The translations under genes were made by a program, and so were the position numbers. Positions 35,416 to 44,050 of a DNA stretch of 64,000 bases are shown here, piece by piece (positions within the stretch are counted from its first letter, which is position 1; every line of letters starts with the position of its first letter). The stretch is from Promineifilum sp019695075 (GTDB lineage: Bacteria > Chloroflexota > Anaerolineae > Promineifilales > Promineifilaceae): positions 1 to 64,000 of the forward strand of contig JAHCIO010000018.1 in the NCBI GenBank assembly GCA_026129185.1. Reading direction: 5' to 3'. The notes below the pieces were generated by a model. It had not been told where the DNA came from. It was given only the letters and a program-made list of their open reading frames with translations, and did no database searches.

Positions 35416-36248
35416 CCACCCTCCAACCTCACCCACAGCACGGTATCGCCCACGATCCGGGCGCGCCGACGCTGGAGGCCGACGATGTGTGGGCGGTCTA
35501 CCGCGACCGGCTGGCCGCCGACGGGCCGCGCTACGCCCTGGAAGCAGTCACCTTCCGGGTGGCCCGCGGCGAGCGCGTGGCCATCGTCGGCCCCAACGGC
35601 GCGGGCAAGAGCACGCTCTTCAAGCTCATCGCCGGGACGCTGCGCCCCGACCGCGGCCGGCTGGATGTCTTCGGCCACGGCCCGGCCGGCCACATCTGCA
35701 TCGCCTACGTGCCCCAGCGCGCCCAGGTGGACTGGCGCTTCCCGGTGACGGTGGAGGACGTCGTCATGATGGGCCGGGTGGGGCAGATCGGGCTGCTGCG
35801 GCGGCCAGGGCGGGCCGACTGGGCGGCGACGCGGGCGGCGCTGGCGCGCGTCGGCGCGTCGGCGTTGGCCCGCAAGCAGATCGGCGGCCTGTCCGGCGGC
35901 CAGCAGCAGCGCGTCTTCCTGGCCCGCGCTCTGGCCCAGGAGGCCGAGTTGGTGCTGCTCGACGAGCCGCTCAACGGCCTCGACGCGCCCTCGCAGGAGG
36001 CCATCCTGGCCCTGCTCGACGACCTGCGCCGCGACGGCGTGACCGTCCTGCTGGCCACACACGACCTCGACCTGGCCGCCGAGCGCTTCGACCGCATCAT
36101 GCTGCTCAACCGGCGCGTCATCGCCTTTGGCCCGCCGGCGGCCGTCCTGCAAGCCGATACCCTGCTGCGCGCCTACGGTGGCCACCTCCACGTCCTCGAC
36201 GCCGACGGCACGGCGATCATTGCCGACTCATCTTGCGAGGAAAAATGA
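35412..36248 (+). CDS. Metal ABC transporter ATP-binding protein (ZnuC/MntB-like)
   Basis: This 278-residue ATPase has Walker A GPNGAGKST, a Q-loop in AYVPQRAQVDWRFPVTVEDVV (typical of the zinc/manganese family), the signature LSGGQQQRVFLARAL, Walker B LVLLDEPLNGLD and His-loop LLATHD. GTG is used as start, with GGAGG upstream and a four-base overlap with the binding-protein gene. The stop TGA is immediately followed by a family C repeat. Confidence 0.94.
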   Translation: MTTLQPHPQHGIAHDPGAPTLEADDVWAVYRDRLAADGPRYALEAVTFRVARGERVAIVGPNGAGKSTLFKLIAGTLRPDRGRLDVFGHGPAGHICIAYVPQRAQVDWRFPVTVEDVVMMGRVGQIGLLRRPGRADWAATRAALARVGASALARKQIGGLSGGQQQRVFLARALAQEAELVLLDEPLNGLDAPSQEAILALLDDLRRDGVTVLLATHDLDLAAERFDRIMLLNRRVIAFGPPAAVLQADTLLRAYGGHLHVLDADGTAIIADSSCEEK

Positions 36249-36316
36249 CGGCCGACCGCCGACCGCCGGCCACTGACCACTGCCCTACTGTTTACTGTCC
36301 TACTGTTTACTGACCA
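36247..36316. repeat. Family C repeat between the ATPase and permease genes
   Basis: GACGGCCGACCGCCGACCGC is followed by CACTGACCACTGCCC and two units of TACTGTTTACTG. It begins at the ATPase stop codon and separates it from the permease start by 76 bases, in an otherwise tightly packed operon. Confidence 0.8.
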
Positions 36317-36324
36317 CTCCCCCC

Positions 36325-37164
36325 ATGTCCTTCCTCCTCGCCCCCCTCCAATATGACTTCATCGTCCGCGCCCTGGTGGCCGCGATCATCGTCGGCGTGG
36401 TCTGCTCCGTGCTGGGCGTCTACATCGTCCTGCGGGGCATGGCCTTCCTGGGCGACGCGATGGCCCACACCATCCTGCCGGGTGTCGTCGCCGCCTACTT
36501 CCTGGGCTGGCCGCTGGCCGTCGGCGCGCTGGTCATGGGCGTGCTGACAGCGCTGGGCATCGGCTTCCTGACGCGGCGGGCGGCGCTGCAAGAGGACACG
36601 GCCATCGGCGTCATCCTCGCCGGCTTCTTTGCCCTGGGCGTGGCCCTGCTCTCGGCCGGGGCCAGTTCGGTCGATCTGGCCCACTTCCTCTTCGGTAACC
36701 TGCTCGGCGTCTCCAGCGGCGACCTGCTCATCACCGCCGCGCTGGGCGGGCTGGTACTGCTGGTCATCTTCCTGTTCTATAAGGAGTTCCTGGTGCTGTC
36801 GTTCGACCCGCTGCTGGCGACGACGCTGCGGCTGCCGACGACCTTCCTCCACTACCTGCTGCTGCTGCTCATCGCCGTGACCATCGTCGTCGCCTTGCAA
36901 GTCGTTGGCGTGGCCCTGATGCTGGCCATTCTGGTGACGCCGGCAGCGGCGGCCTCGTTCGTCACCCACCGGCTGCCGGCGATGATGGCCGTGTCGGCGC
37001 TCATCGGCGTCGTCTCCGGCGTGGCCGGGGTCTACGCGGGCTACTACCTCGACATCGCCTCCGGTCCGGCGGTGGTGCTGGCGGCGACGCTTATCTTCCT
37101 GGTCGTGCTGGCCTTCAGCGCGCTGCGGCGGCGCTCGCCCGCGGCCGAGGGAGCGGCCCCATGA
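36325..37164 (+). CDS. Metal ABC transporter permease (ZnuB/MntC-like)
   Basis: This 279-residue protein has eight to nine hydrophobic helices, with the family start PLQYDFIVRALVAAIIVG, GVYIVLRGMAFLGDAMAHTILPGV, and LVTPAAAASFVTHRL near the C-terminus. No Shine-Dalgarno sequence is visible, since the upstream bases are repeat DNA; translation may rely on coupling or on a leaderless start. It overlaps the regulator gene by four bases (ATGA). Confidence 0.93.
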   Translation: MSFLLAPLQYDFIVRALVAAIIVGVVCSVLGVYIVLRGMAFLGDAMAHTILPGVVAAYFLGWPLAVGALVMGVLTALGIGFLTRRAALQEDTAIGVILAGFFALGVALLSAGASSVDLAHFLFGNLLGVSSGDLLITAALGGLVLLVIFLFYKEFLVLSFDPLLATTLRLPTTFLHYLLLLLIAVTIVVALQVVGVALMLAILVTPAAAASFVTHRLPAMMAVSALIGVVSGVAGVYAGYYLDIASGPAVVLAATLIFLVVLAFSALRRRSPAAEGAAP

Positions 37165-37589
37165 GCGCCGGCCCGGCCGCGGCGCTGGAACGCGCTCTGC
37201 GGGCGCGCGGCTACCGGCTGACGGCCGCCCGCCAGGCCATCCTCGCCGCCCTGGCCGCCGCCGGCGAGCACCCGACGGCCGACGCGCTGGCCGCCGCCGT
37301 TCACCAGGCCGCGCCCGGCGTTGGCCGCATGACCGTCTACCGCACCCTCGACCTGCTGTGCGACCTGGGCCTGCTGCGGCCGGTCTATCAGGGCACGGGC
37401 GCGGCCCATTACGTCCTGCTGCTCGACGGCCACCACCATCATCTGGTCTGCTCCCGCTGCCGGCGGGTGATCGAATTCGACGACTGCGCCCTGGGCGAGC
37501 TGGCCGAGACGGTCGCGCGGCGCTATGGCTTCGTCGTCGAGGGCCACTTGCTGGAGTTTTATGGGCGCTGCGCGGAGTGCAGGGGGTAG
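37161..37589 (+). CDS. Fur-family metalloregulator (probably Zur)
   Basis: This 142-residue protein has a winged helix (YRLTAARQAILAALAAAGEHP, VGRMTVYRTLDLLCDLGLLR) and a dimerisation domain. The regulatory-site His run is DGHHHHLVCSRC, and there are two CxxC pairs (CSRC and CAEC) for structural zinc. It is the last gene of a metal importer operon, and the operon promoter carries a Fur-type box, so autoregulated zinc repression is likely. Manganese (Mur) is an alternative. The stop TAG is part of a family B repeat. Confidence 0.9.
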   Translation: MSAGPAAALERALRARGYRLTAARQAILAALAAAGEHPTADALAAAVHQAAPGVGRMTVYRTLDLLCDLGLLRPVYQGTGAAHYVLLLDGHHHHLVCSRCRRVIEFDDCALGELAETVARRYGFVVEGHLLEFYGRCAECRG

Positions 37590-37651
37590 GGGATAGGGGA
37601 TAGGGGCTAGGGAAGAGCGCTCTTCCCTAGCCCCTAATCCCTAGCCCCTAG
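37581..37651. repeat. Family B palindrome (GGGGATAGGGG...GAAGAGCGCTCTTC...CCCCTAATCCC)
   Basis: A perfect central palindrome (CTAGGGAAGAGC / GCTCTTCCCTAG) is flanked by GGGGATA units on one side and TAATCCC/TAGCCCC units on the other. It overlaps the stop codon of the Fur-family gene and lies just before the promoter of the kinase gene. Other copies are at 47628, 56886, 60569 and 61831. Confidence 0.9.
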
Positions 37652-37653
37652 CC

Positions 37654-37682
37654 TTGGCCACCAAAGGCGAACGCAGTACAAT
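37654..37682 (+). promoter_or_regulatory. Leaderless promoter of the Ser/Thr kinase gene
   Basis: TTGGCC (37654-37659), a 17-base spacer and TACAAT (37677-37682). The ATG follows after six bases (ACCCTC) without a Shine-Dalgarno sequence. Confidence 0.65.
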
Positions 37683-37688
37683 ACCCTC

Positions 37689-39482
37689 ATGGCGGCGACG
37701 ACGATCGGGCGCTATGTGCTGCGGGAGGAGATCGGCCAGGGGGGTATGGCCACGGTCTACCGCGCGTTTGACCCCCATTTCCAGCGCGACGTGGCCATCA
37801 AGGTCCTGCCGCTGCACTTCCTCCACGATCCCCGCTTCCGCGCCCGCTTCGAGCGCGAGGCGCGCATCGTCGCCGGGTTGCAACACCCGGCCATCGTGCC
37901 CGTCTACGACTTCGGCGAGGACAACGGCCAGCCCTACCTGGTCATGTCGCTGATGAGCGGCGGCTCGCTGGAAGACCGCCTGCGCCAGGGGCCGATGCCG
38001 CTGGTGGAGACGGAGCGCATCATCGGCCGCCTGGCCCCCGCCCTCGACGCCGCCCACCAGCGCGGCGTCATCCACCGCGACCTGAAGCCGGCCAACATCC
38101 TCTTCGACCAGTGGAACGAGCCGTACCTGACCGACTTCGGCATCGTCAAACTGACCCAGGGCAGCAGCGGCGACTCGGCCTCGCTGACCACCGTCGGCGG
38201 CATCATTGGCACGCCCGCCTACATGAGTCCAGAGCAGGTGCAGGGCGGGGCCATCGACGGCCGCAGCGACATCTACTCGCTGGGCATCATCCTGTTCCAG
38301 ATGCTCAGCGGCCGGCTGCCCTACGACGCCACCACGCCCATCGGCCTGGCCTTCAAGCACGTCTCCGAGCCGATCCCCAGCATCCAGGCGATGGGCAACG
38401 TGCGCTTGCCGGCCGAGTTCCAGACCATCGTCAATCACGCCATGGCCAAGCTGCCCGACGACCGCTACCCGACGGCCGTGGCCCTGGCCCGCGACCTGAC
38501 GCGCGTCGTCCACGGCTCCGGCCCGCGGCCGACGGTCGTCATTCCGCCCACGCCCGGCGGGGTGGCGGCCACGCAGCGCGTCGAAGGCCCGCCCAGCGCG
38601 CCGCAGATGTCGGCTGGCGGCCCGCCCGCCTACCCGTCCGGCAGCCCGTCGGGCTGGTCGGCCGTGCCGCCACAGGCCGCCGCGCCGACCTCGCGCATCG
38701 AGCCGCCTCTGCCCGTTGCCCCGGCGGCGCGGGCCGAACGGCGTGGGCCGCCGCTGTGGCTCTTCGGCCTGCTGGCGCTGCTGCTGGTTGGCGGCGGCGC
38801 GGCGGTGTTCCTGTTACTGAGCAACGGCGGCAACGACGAGGACGTGACGCCGACGGTCGTCGGCGTCGCCCCGGCGTTTACGGCCAGCCCCACGACAACG
38901 ACGACGGCCGAAGCCACGGCGGCCATTGCCGAGGCGACAGCCGCCGGCTCGCCCGCGGCCGAAGGCTCGCCCACACCCCGCCCGCTGAAGACGGCCGTCA
39001 CGCCGCTGGCCCCGCAGGGCACGGCGGCGGTGCGCGTGGTGGCGGCGACCGACGTGCGCGCCGGGCCGGGCGAGACCTTCCCGGTCGTCGCCCCCATCGC
39101 CGCGGGCGCGGAACTGCGGGCCATCGGCCGGACGGCCGACAACGCCTGGTTCAACGTGCTGCTGCCGGATGACACACGGGGCTGGCTGCCGGCGGCGGCC
39201 GTCGAGGCGATCGATCCCGCGGCGCTGGCGGCCGTGCCCGTCGCCGCCACCCTTCCGCCCTCGCCGACGGCCACAGCCACGGCGACGGCCACGATCCCGC
39301 TGCCCACGTCTACGCGCCGCCCGACCACGCCGACGCTGCCCCCGCCGACGGCCACCCAACTGCCGCCGACGCAACCGCCGCCCGCGACCGAGCCGCCGCA
39401 GCCAACCGACGAGCCGGAACCCCCGACCGAGGAGCCGCCAACGCCCGTGCCGCCGGAGGAGCCGCCGACGCCGGTGCCGTAG
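37689..39482 (+). CDS. Membrane Ser/Thr protein kinase with an outside SH3-like domain and Pro/Thr-rich tail
   Basis: This 597-residue protein has a Hanks-type kinase domain (residues 8-270): glycine loop GQGGMATVYRA, catalytic Lys38 in VAIKVLPL, HRDLKPAN with Asp131, DFG at 149-151 and GTPAYMSPEQ. A juxtamembrane linker, one helix at about 352-376 (LWLFGLLALLLVGGGAAVFL) and an outside SH3_3-like domain (about 437-500, VRAGPGETFPVVAPIAAGAEL) follow. The SH3 domain replaces the PASTA repeats of PknB and may bind peptidoglycan. The last 80 residues are low-complexity TPPPT-type. Confidence 0.93.
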   Translation: MAATTIGRYVLREEIGQGGMATVYRAFDPHFQRDVAIKVLPLHFLHDPRFRARFEREARIVAGLQHPAIVPVYDFGEDNGQPYLVMSLMSGGSLEDRLRQGPMPLVETERIIGRLAPALDAAHQRGVIHRDLKPANILFDQWNEPYLTDFGIVKLTQGSSGDSASLTTVGGIIGTPAYMSPEQVQGGAIDGRSDIYSLGIILFQMLSGRLPYDATTPIGLAFKHVSEPIPSIQAMGNVRLPAEFQTIVNHAMAKLPDDRYPTAVALARDLTRVVHGSGPRPTVVIPPTPGGVAATQRVEGPPSAPQMSAGGPPAYPSGSPSGWSAVPPQAAAPTSRIEPPLPVAPAARAERRGPPLWLFGLLALLLVGGGAAVFLLLSNGGNDEDVTPTVVGVAPAFTASPTTTTTAEATAAIAEATAAGSPAAEGSPTPRPLKTAVTPLAPQGTAAVRVVAATDVRAGPGETFPVVAPIAAGAELRAIGRTADNAWFNVLLPDDTRGWLPAAAVEAIDPAALAAVPVAATLPPSPTATATATATIPLPTSTRRPTTPTLPPPTATQLPPTQPPPATEPPQPTDEPEPPTEEPPTPVPPEEPPTPVP

Positions 39483-39503
39483 GCCAAGCCTTTTGGACGC
39501 ATC

Positions 39504-41420
39504 ATGATCACGAAAAAGCAGAGCAGCGTGACCATCTGGGTTGGGCTGCCGGGCGTTGCCGCGCTGGTGATTCTGGCGGTTGGGACATTCCTGGCGTCTT
39601 GTGGACGCAATGGTGGTGAGCAAGCCAGCGATCAATCCGCGTCGCCTACCGCAGCCGTAGTTCTAAACGCCGCGGGCGTAGCCGCAACAGCGCCGGCTGG
39701 AACCACCATTTCAGTTGCCAGGACGACCGTAGGCGATGGACACATCTTCGATCCGCGCGGCATTGCCGTAGATGCCCAGGGTCATTTCTACGTCGTTGAC
39801 GCCGACAACAACCGGGTGCAGAAGTTCACCGCCGATGGCGTCTTCCTAACGCAATGGGGCGGCCAGGGTAGCGGCGAGGGGCAGTTCAATTCACCGGCGG
39901 GCATCGCCGTATCTGGCGACGGGACGGTTTACGTGACCGATGTGGTCAACTACCGCATCCAGCGGTTCACCGCCGACGGGGCTTTCCTGAACCAGTGGGG
40001 TCGCGCAGGTACTGGCGAGGGGCAATTCTATTCACCGGTGGGTATTGCTGTTGCTGGCGACGGGACGGTCTATGTAGTGGACGCGGACAACTATCGCGTC
40101 CAGCAGTTCACCGCTGCTGGGGCCTTCCTGAACCAGTGGGGCAGCTGGGGTAGTGGCGAGGGGGAGTTCAAAAGTCCGACAGGCGTCACCGTAGCCGGCG
40201 ACGGGACGGTCTATGTGCTGGAAGTGGATCGCATTCAGCACTTCGCCGCCGATGGAGCCTTCCTGAACCAGTGGGGCAGCCTGGGCAGCGGCGAGGGACA
40301 GATCCAGTACCCGGATGGCCTCGCCGTGGCCAGCGACGGGACAGTCTATGTGGCGGACACGAGCAATAATCGTGTCCAGCAGATCTCTGCCAACGGAGAT
40401 TTTCTGAACCAGTGGGGGGGCTGGGGCAATGGCGCGGGGCAGTTCATAAGGCCGACCGGCATCACCGTAGCCAGCGACGGAACGGTCTATGTGACGGATT
40501 TGTCACGCGTTCAGCGGTTCAGCGCCGACGGGGAATTCCTTGATGGATGGGGATCCTCAGGCAATGGGCTTGGCGAGTTTACCTATCCGGTGGACGTGGC
40601 TGTGGCTGGCGACGGAACGGTCTATGTGGTGGACATGGGTAATAACCGTATCCAGCACTTCACTTCCGGCGGCGTCTTTCTGAACTATTGGGGTAGGGAT
40701 GTCACAAGCGAGGGGCGATTCCCTGGGCAAGAGGGCATCGCTGTCGCTGACGATGGGACAGTCTATGTAGTGGACGTGGACAACCATCTCATCCAGCAGT
40801 TCACGGCTGACGGGACCTTCATAAACCAGTGGGGCGGCGAGGGGAGTGGGGAGGGGCAGTTCAACCGCCCGGCGGGCCTTGCCGTGGCCAGCGACGGGAC
40901 GCTATACGTGGCGGACTCTTGGAACCATCGCGTCCAACAGTTCAATGCCCCTGAGGAGTTTGTGATCCGATTGGGCAGCTGGGGCAGTGCCGGCACTGAC
41001 GAGGGGCAGTTGCGATTCCCGGAAGGCATCGCCGTGGCCGGCGATGAGACGGTCTATGTGGCGGACTCTTGGAACAATCGCGTCCAGCACTTCACCTCTG
41101 ATGGAGGCTTTTTGCGCCAATGGGGCAGCTGGGGCAGTAGTGATGGGCAGTTCTTGGGACCGCAGGGCATTGCTGTGACTGGCGGCGGAACGGTTTATGT
41201 GGTGGACAAGTACAACTATCGCATCCAGCATTTCACCGCCAGTGGGGAGTTCCTGAACGCCTGGGGCGGCAAGGGCAGCGGCGAAGGGCAGTTCAATGAG
41301 CCAGTGGGCATCGCCGTGGGTAGCGACGGCACGGTCTACGTGGCCGACACGGGCAACCATCGCATCCAGCTCTTCACCCCCGACGGCGAGTTCATCGCCT
41401 GGTGGGGGCGCGAAGACTAA
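39504..41420 (+). CDS. Lipoprotein with about twelve NHL repeats
   Basis: This 638-residue protein has a signal peptide with a Cys at about 33 (LASCGRN), then tandem NHL-type units of about 47 residues. The consensus is FxxPxGIAVAGDGTVYVxDxxNxRIQxFTADGxFLNQWGSxGSGEGQ. Twelve units would make two six-bladed propellers, a common protein- or glycan-binding scaffold. It starts 21 bases after the kinase gene, so the two may be co-expressed. The units are similar enough at DNA level (GGGACGGTCTATGT recurs) to allow recombination in copy number. Confidence 0.9.
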   Translation: MITKKQSSVTIWVGLPGVAALVILAVGTFLASCGRNGGEQASDQSASPTAAVVLNAAGVAATAPAGTTISVARTTVGDGHIFDPRGIAVDAQGHFYVVDADNNRVQKFTADGVFLTQWGGQGSGEGQFNSPAGIAVSGDGTVYVTDVVNYRIQRFTADGAFLNQWGRAGTGEGQFYSPVGIAVAGDGTVYVVDADNYRVQQFTAAGAFLNQWGSWGSGEGEFKSPTGVTVAGDGTVYVLEVDRIQHFAADGAFLNQWGSLGSGEGQIQYPDGLAVASDGTVYVADTSNNRVQQISANGDFLNQWGGWGNGAGQFIRPTGITVASDGTVYVTDLSRVQRFSADGEFLDGWGSSGNGLGEFTYPVDVAVAGDGTVYVVDMGNNRIQHFTSGGVFLNYWGRDVTSEGRFPGQEGIAVADDGTVYVVDVDNHLIQQFTADGTFINQWGGEGSGEGQFNRPAGLAVASDGTLYVADSWNHRVQQFNAPEEFVIRLGSWGSAGTDEGQLRFPEGIAVAGDETVYVADSWNNRVQHFTSDGGFLRQWGSWGSSDGQFLGPQGIAVTGGGTVYVVDKYNYRIQHFTASGEFLNAWGGKGSGEGQFNEPVGIAVGSDGTVYVADTGNHRIQLFTPDGEFIAWWGRED

Positions 41421-41451
41421 ACGGTTGAACGAAAATTCCGCTGTCCTCTGC

Positions 41452-41457
41452 TATAAT
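41452..41457 (+). promoter_or_regulatory. -10 box of a leaderless promoter for the antitoxin-PIN pair
   Basis: TATAAT ends six bases before the ATG at 41464, with no Shine-Dalgarno sequence. A TTGAAC lies at 41425-41430 but the spacing of 21 is too long, so the -35 is unclear. Confidence 0.6.
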
Positions 41458-41463
41458 AGCCCT

Positions 41464-41688
41464 ATGTCGATGGACACGACCCAAGCCGTACGCATCAAAA
41501 CAGTTGTCGCGCAGGATGGCGTTATCCACCTGTTTGGCCCGTTTCGCGCCGGCGAAACCGTGGAAGTCATCGTTCTGAACGAGCCGGCCCCGGCCGAAGA
41601 AGAACGCTACCCATTGCGTGGCTCTCCTTACACATATGTTGATCCCTTTGCCGGCGTAGCTGATGATGAGTGGGATGCCCTTAAATGA
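41464..41688 (+). CDS. Small antitoxin-like protein upstream of a PIN toxin pseudogene
   Basis: This 74-residue protein starts MSMDTTQAVRIKTVVAQDGV, with a short beta-rich start (GVIHLFGPFRAGETVEVIVLNE) like the swapped-hairpin or DUF2281-type antitoxins. An acidic tail follows (DPFAGVADDEWDALK), as expected for toxin binding. A second ATG at 41470 is possible. Its TGA overlaps the ATG of the PIN gene (ATGA). The identification rests on this context rather than on a recognised family. Confidence 0.7.
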   Translation: MSMDTTQAVRIKTVVAQDGVIHLFGPFRAGETVEVIVLNEPAPAEEERYPLRGSPYTYVDPFAGVADDEWDALK

Positions 41689-42077
41689 TCGTGCTGGACA
41701 CACACATCTGGGTCTGGTGGGTTCAGGGGGATGAGAGACTCACCACAACATAGCGGCAGACGATTGAGGAGAATGAATCAGCTACATTAGGAGTCAGTGC
41801 CATTTCCTGTTGGGAAGTGGCCAAATTAGTGGAACGTGGTCGCCTCAACCTGCCTGTGCCTCTGGCCCAGTGGTTTACGCAAGCACTCAGCTATCCGGGA
41901 ATACAGTTGTTGCCCATCACCCCGGCGATTGCGATTGCCTCGACGACACTGCCAGGTTCATTCCATCGCGACCCGGCCGATCAGCTGATCGTGGCCACGG
42001 CCCGAACCTGCCAGTGCCGTCTCGTGACCGCCGACGAACGGATTCTTGCTTATACGCATGTAGATACAGTCGCCTAA
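41685..42077 (+). pseudogene. PIN-domain toxin (VapC-like) interrupted by an in-frame TAG
   Basis: Read through, the frame gives 130 residues of a type II PIN RNase. It contains MIVLDTHIWVWWV with the first catalytic Asp, ISCWEVAKLVERGRL with the Glu, SFHRDPADQLIVATA with the third acid, and CRLVTADERI with the last. Codon 23 is TAG (41751-41753), between LTTT and RQTIEENE. A single C-to-T change from CAG would explain it. No internal start rescues the first catalytic Asp. The toxin should be inactive unless the stop is suppressed, while the antitoxin remains intact. Confidence 0.85.
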
Positions 42078-42083
42078 GCTACT

Positions 42084-42117
42084 AGAAACCGAGTTTCTCA
42101 GAAGAAACTCGGTTTCT
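42084..42117. repeat. Palindromic repeat A, copy 2
   Basis: The arms AGAAACCGAGTTTCT and AGAAACTCGGTTTCT are compensated variants of the other copies: both arms carry matching G/A and C/T changes, so the hairpin is kept. It lies between the PIN pseudogene and the convergent peptidase gene. Confidence 0.85.
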
Positions 42118-42120
42118 AGA

Positions 42121-43926
42121 CTAATTCACCAACGCATCCAACCGCTCGATCAAGTCCTCCAGCACCCCAAACGCCGTCTCCACCGGCGCGGGCGTGGCCA
42201 GATCGACGCCGGCGTCGCGTAGGGCGTCCAGTGGGTAGCGCGAGCCGCCGGCCTTCAGGAAGCCCAAATACGCCTCGGCCGCCGCCGGCCCGCCGCTCAG
42301 CACCCGCTGCGCCAGGGCGTTGGCTCCGCTGATGCCCGTGGCGTACTGGAAGACGTAGTAGTCGGCGTAGAGGTGGCCAAACGTCGCCCAGCGGATGCCG
42401 TCGCGCGGCCGGTCGAGCACGGCGGCGTCGCCGTAGCTCGCGGCGAACAGGTCGGCCAGATAGTCGTTCATCGCGTCGGCCGTCAGCCCCTCGCCCCGCT
42501 CCACGCGCCGGTGCATCTCCAGCTCGAACATGGCCAGCGTCGGCATGATCAGGAAGTAGCGGTGGAAGTTGGCCATCGCTTCCTCGATGACGCCGATCTT
42601 CAGGTCGCGGTCGATGTCCTGATCGAGCAAGTAGGCGCGCAGCATGGCCTGGTTGAAGTTGGAGGCCACCTCGGCGGCGAAGAGGGAGTAGTTGGCGTAG
42701 ATGTGGGGCTGATTCTCCCACGTGAACCAGGAGTGCATCGAGTGGCCCAGTTCGTGGGCCAGCGTGCCCATGCTCAGCGGGCTATCGTCGTAGCTCATGA
42801 CGATGAACGGGTGCATCCCCTGGCAGCCGGCCGAGAACGCGCCGGCCGTCTTGCCCTGGTTGGGGTAGACATCGACCCAGCGCTCCTCCAGGCAGCCGCG
42901 CCGCAGCGTGTGGGTGTACTCCTCGCCCAGCGGGGCCAGCGCCGCCGTGATCCACTCGACGGCCTGCTCATAGGGCACGCGCGCCGGCTGGTTGGTCAGC
43001 GGGGCCCAGATGTCATAGGTGTAGAGCTTGTCCACGCCCAACGCCCGGCGGCGCACGTCCCAATAGCGCTGCCAGACGCCGCGATGACGGCTGAAGGTGT
43101 CGATGAGGTTGTGGAAGACCTCTTCGGGGATGTTGTCGCCGTAGAGGGCCATCGCCAGCGTGGACGGGTAGCGGCGGACGCGCATCTGCAAGACGTTCTG
43201 CTTGATCGACGCGGCCAGGTTGGCGGCCAGGGTGTTGCGGTAGGCGTAGTGCTGGTCGTGGTAGCTCTCCCAGGCGGAGCGACGCAGCGTGCGGTCGGCC
43301 GAACTGCGCAGGCCGTCGATGCTGCTGGGGCTGACGGGGTAGCTGTTGCCGGCGCTATCGACCGCCGGGGCATACTGGAAATCGCTGTCGGTCAGCTTGG
43401 AGTGGACGTCCGACGGCCCCTGGAAGGCGTCGGCGGCCAGGCCCATGACTTCCTCCACTTCGGGCGAACGGACGTGATCCTGGCGGCGGAAGAGGGTGTC
43501 GAAGTAGTGGTCGTAGACGGCCAGCCGCGGCTCGGCGGCCAGCCACGCGTTCAGCTGCTCGCGGCCGATGGCCAGCAGCTCCGGCTCCACGAACGACAGC
43601 GCGCCCATCAGCCGGCCGAGCACGCCCATACCGCGGCCGACGCGGGCCGTGGCCGCCTGGTCGGTTGTCTCCACCGCCTGGCCCATGTAGGCGTAGACGA
43701 TAACCATCTCGGCGCGCTGGCTGAGCTTATCGCGCTCGCGCAAGGCGGCCAGCAGTTCCTTCGGGCCGGACGACAGGCTACCCTGGCGGGCGGCGAAGCG
43801 ATCGACCTCGGCGCTCAGCGCCTCCAGATCGGCCGCCCACGCGTCGGGGTCGGTATAGACGCTGGCGTCGTTCCAGGTGTGGCGGGGGTCGATCTCGTTG
43901 CGGGTGGGGAGGTGGGTAACGGCCAT
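42121..43926 (-). CDS. pepF: Oligoendopeptidase F (M3B metallopeptidase)
   Basis: This 601-residue cytoplasmic zinc peptidase has the active site LAHELGHSMHSWF (HExxH) near residue 395 and the later Glu in NYSLFAAEVASNFNQAM. The PepF N-terminal start is WNDASVYTDPDAWAADLEAL. It hydrolyses peptides of about 7-17 residues. The ATG at 43926 follows AAGGAG, and an upstream extension of the frame is unlikely to be coding. It ends two bases from a repeat A hairpin, which may serve as its terminator. Confidence 0.95.
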   Translation of the reverse strand: MAVTHLPTRNEIDPRHTWNDASVYTDPDAWAADLEALSAEVDRFAARQGSLSSGPKELLAALRERDKLSQRAEMVIVYAYMGQAVETTDQAATARVGRGMGVLGRLMGALSFVEPELLAIGREQLNAWLAAEPRLAVYDHYFDTLFRRQDHVRSPEVEEVMGLAADAFQGPSDVHSKLTDSDFQYAPAVDSAGNSYPVSPSSIDGLRSSADRTLRRSAWESYHDQHYAYRNTLAANLAASIKQNVLQMRVRRYPSTLAMALYGDNIPEEVFHNLIDTFSRHRGVWQRYWDVRRRALGVDKLYTYDIWAPLTNQPARVPYEQAVEWITAALAPLGEEYTHTLRRGCLEERWVDVYPNQGKTAGAFSAGCQGMHPFIVMSYDDSPLSMGTLAHELGHSMHSWFTWENQPHIYANYSLFAAEVASNFNQAMLRAYLLDQDIDRDLKIGVIEEAMANFHRYFLIMPTLAMFELEMHRRVERGEGLTADAMNDYLADLFAASYGDAAVLDRPRDGIRWATFGHLYADYYVFQYATGISGANALAQRVLSGGPAAAEAYLGFLKAGGSRYPLDALRDAGVDLATPAPVETAFGVLEDLIERLDALVN

Positions 43927-44050
43927 TGGGGGGCAACTCCTTATAGGTGATGTGCGAGGGATCGTAGCGCGCGATGGGGTTTTGGCAAGAGGGGCTTCTC
44001 TCCTAACCGACAAATGCTTTAATATCGTGCGGCCTGCGGCTCAGCTTTTC

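Noticed and set aside
41817..42077. A separate short gene starting at GTG within the PIN pseudogene
   Set aside because: It would lack the first catalytic Asp and strand of the PIN fold and has no convincing ribosome-binding site. A nonsense-broken toxin explains the sequence better.
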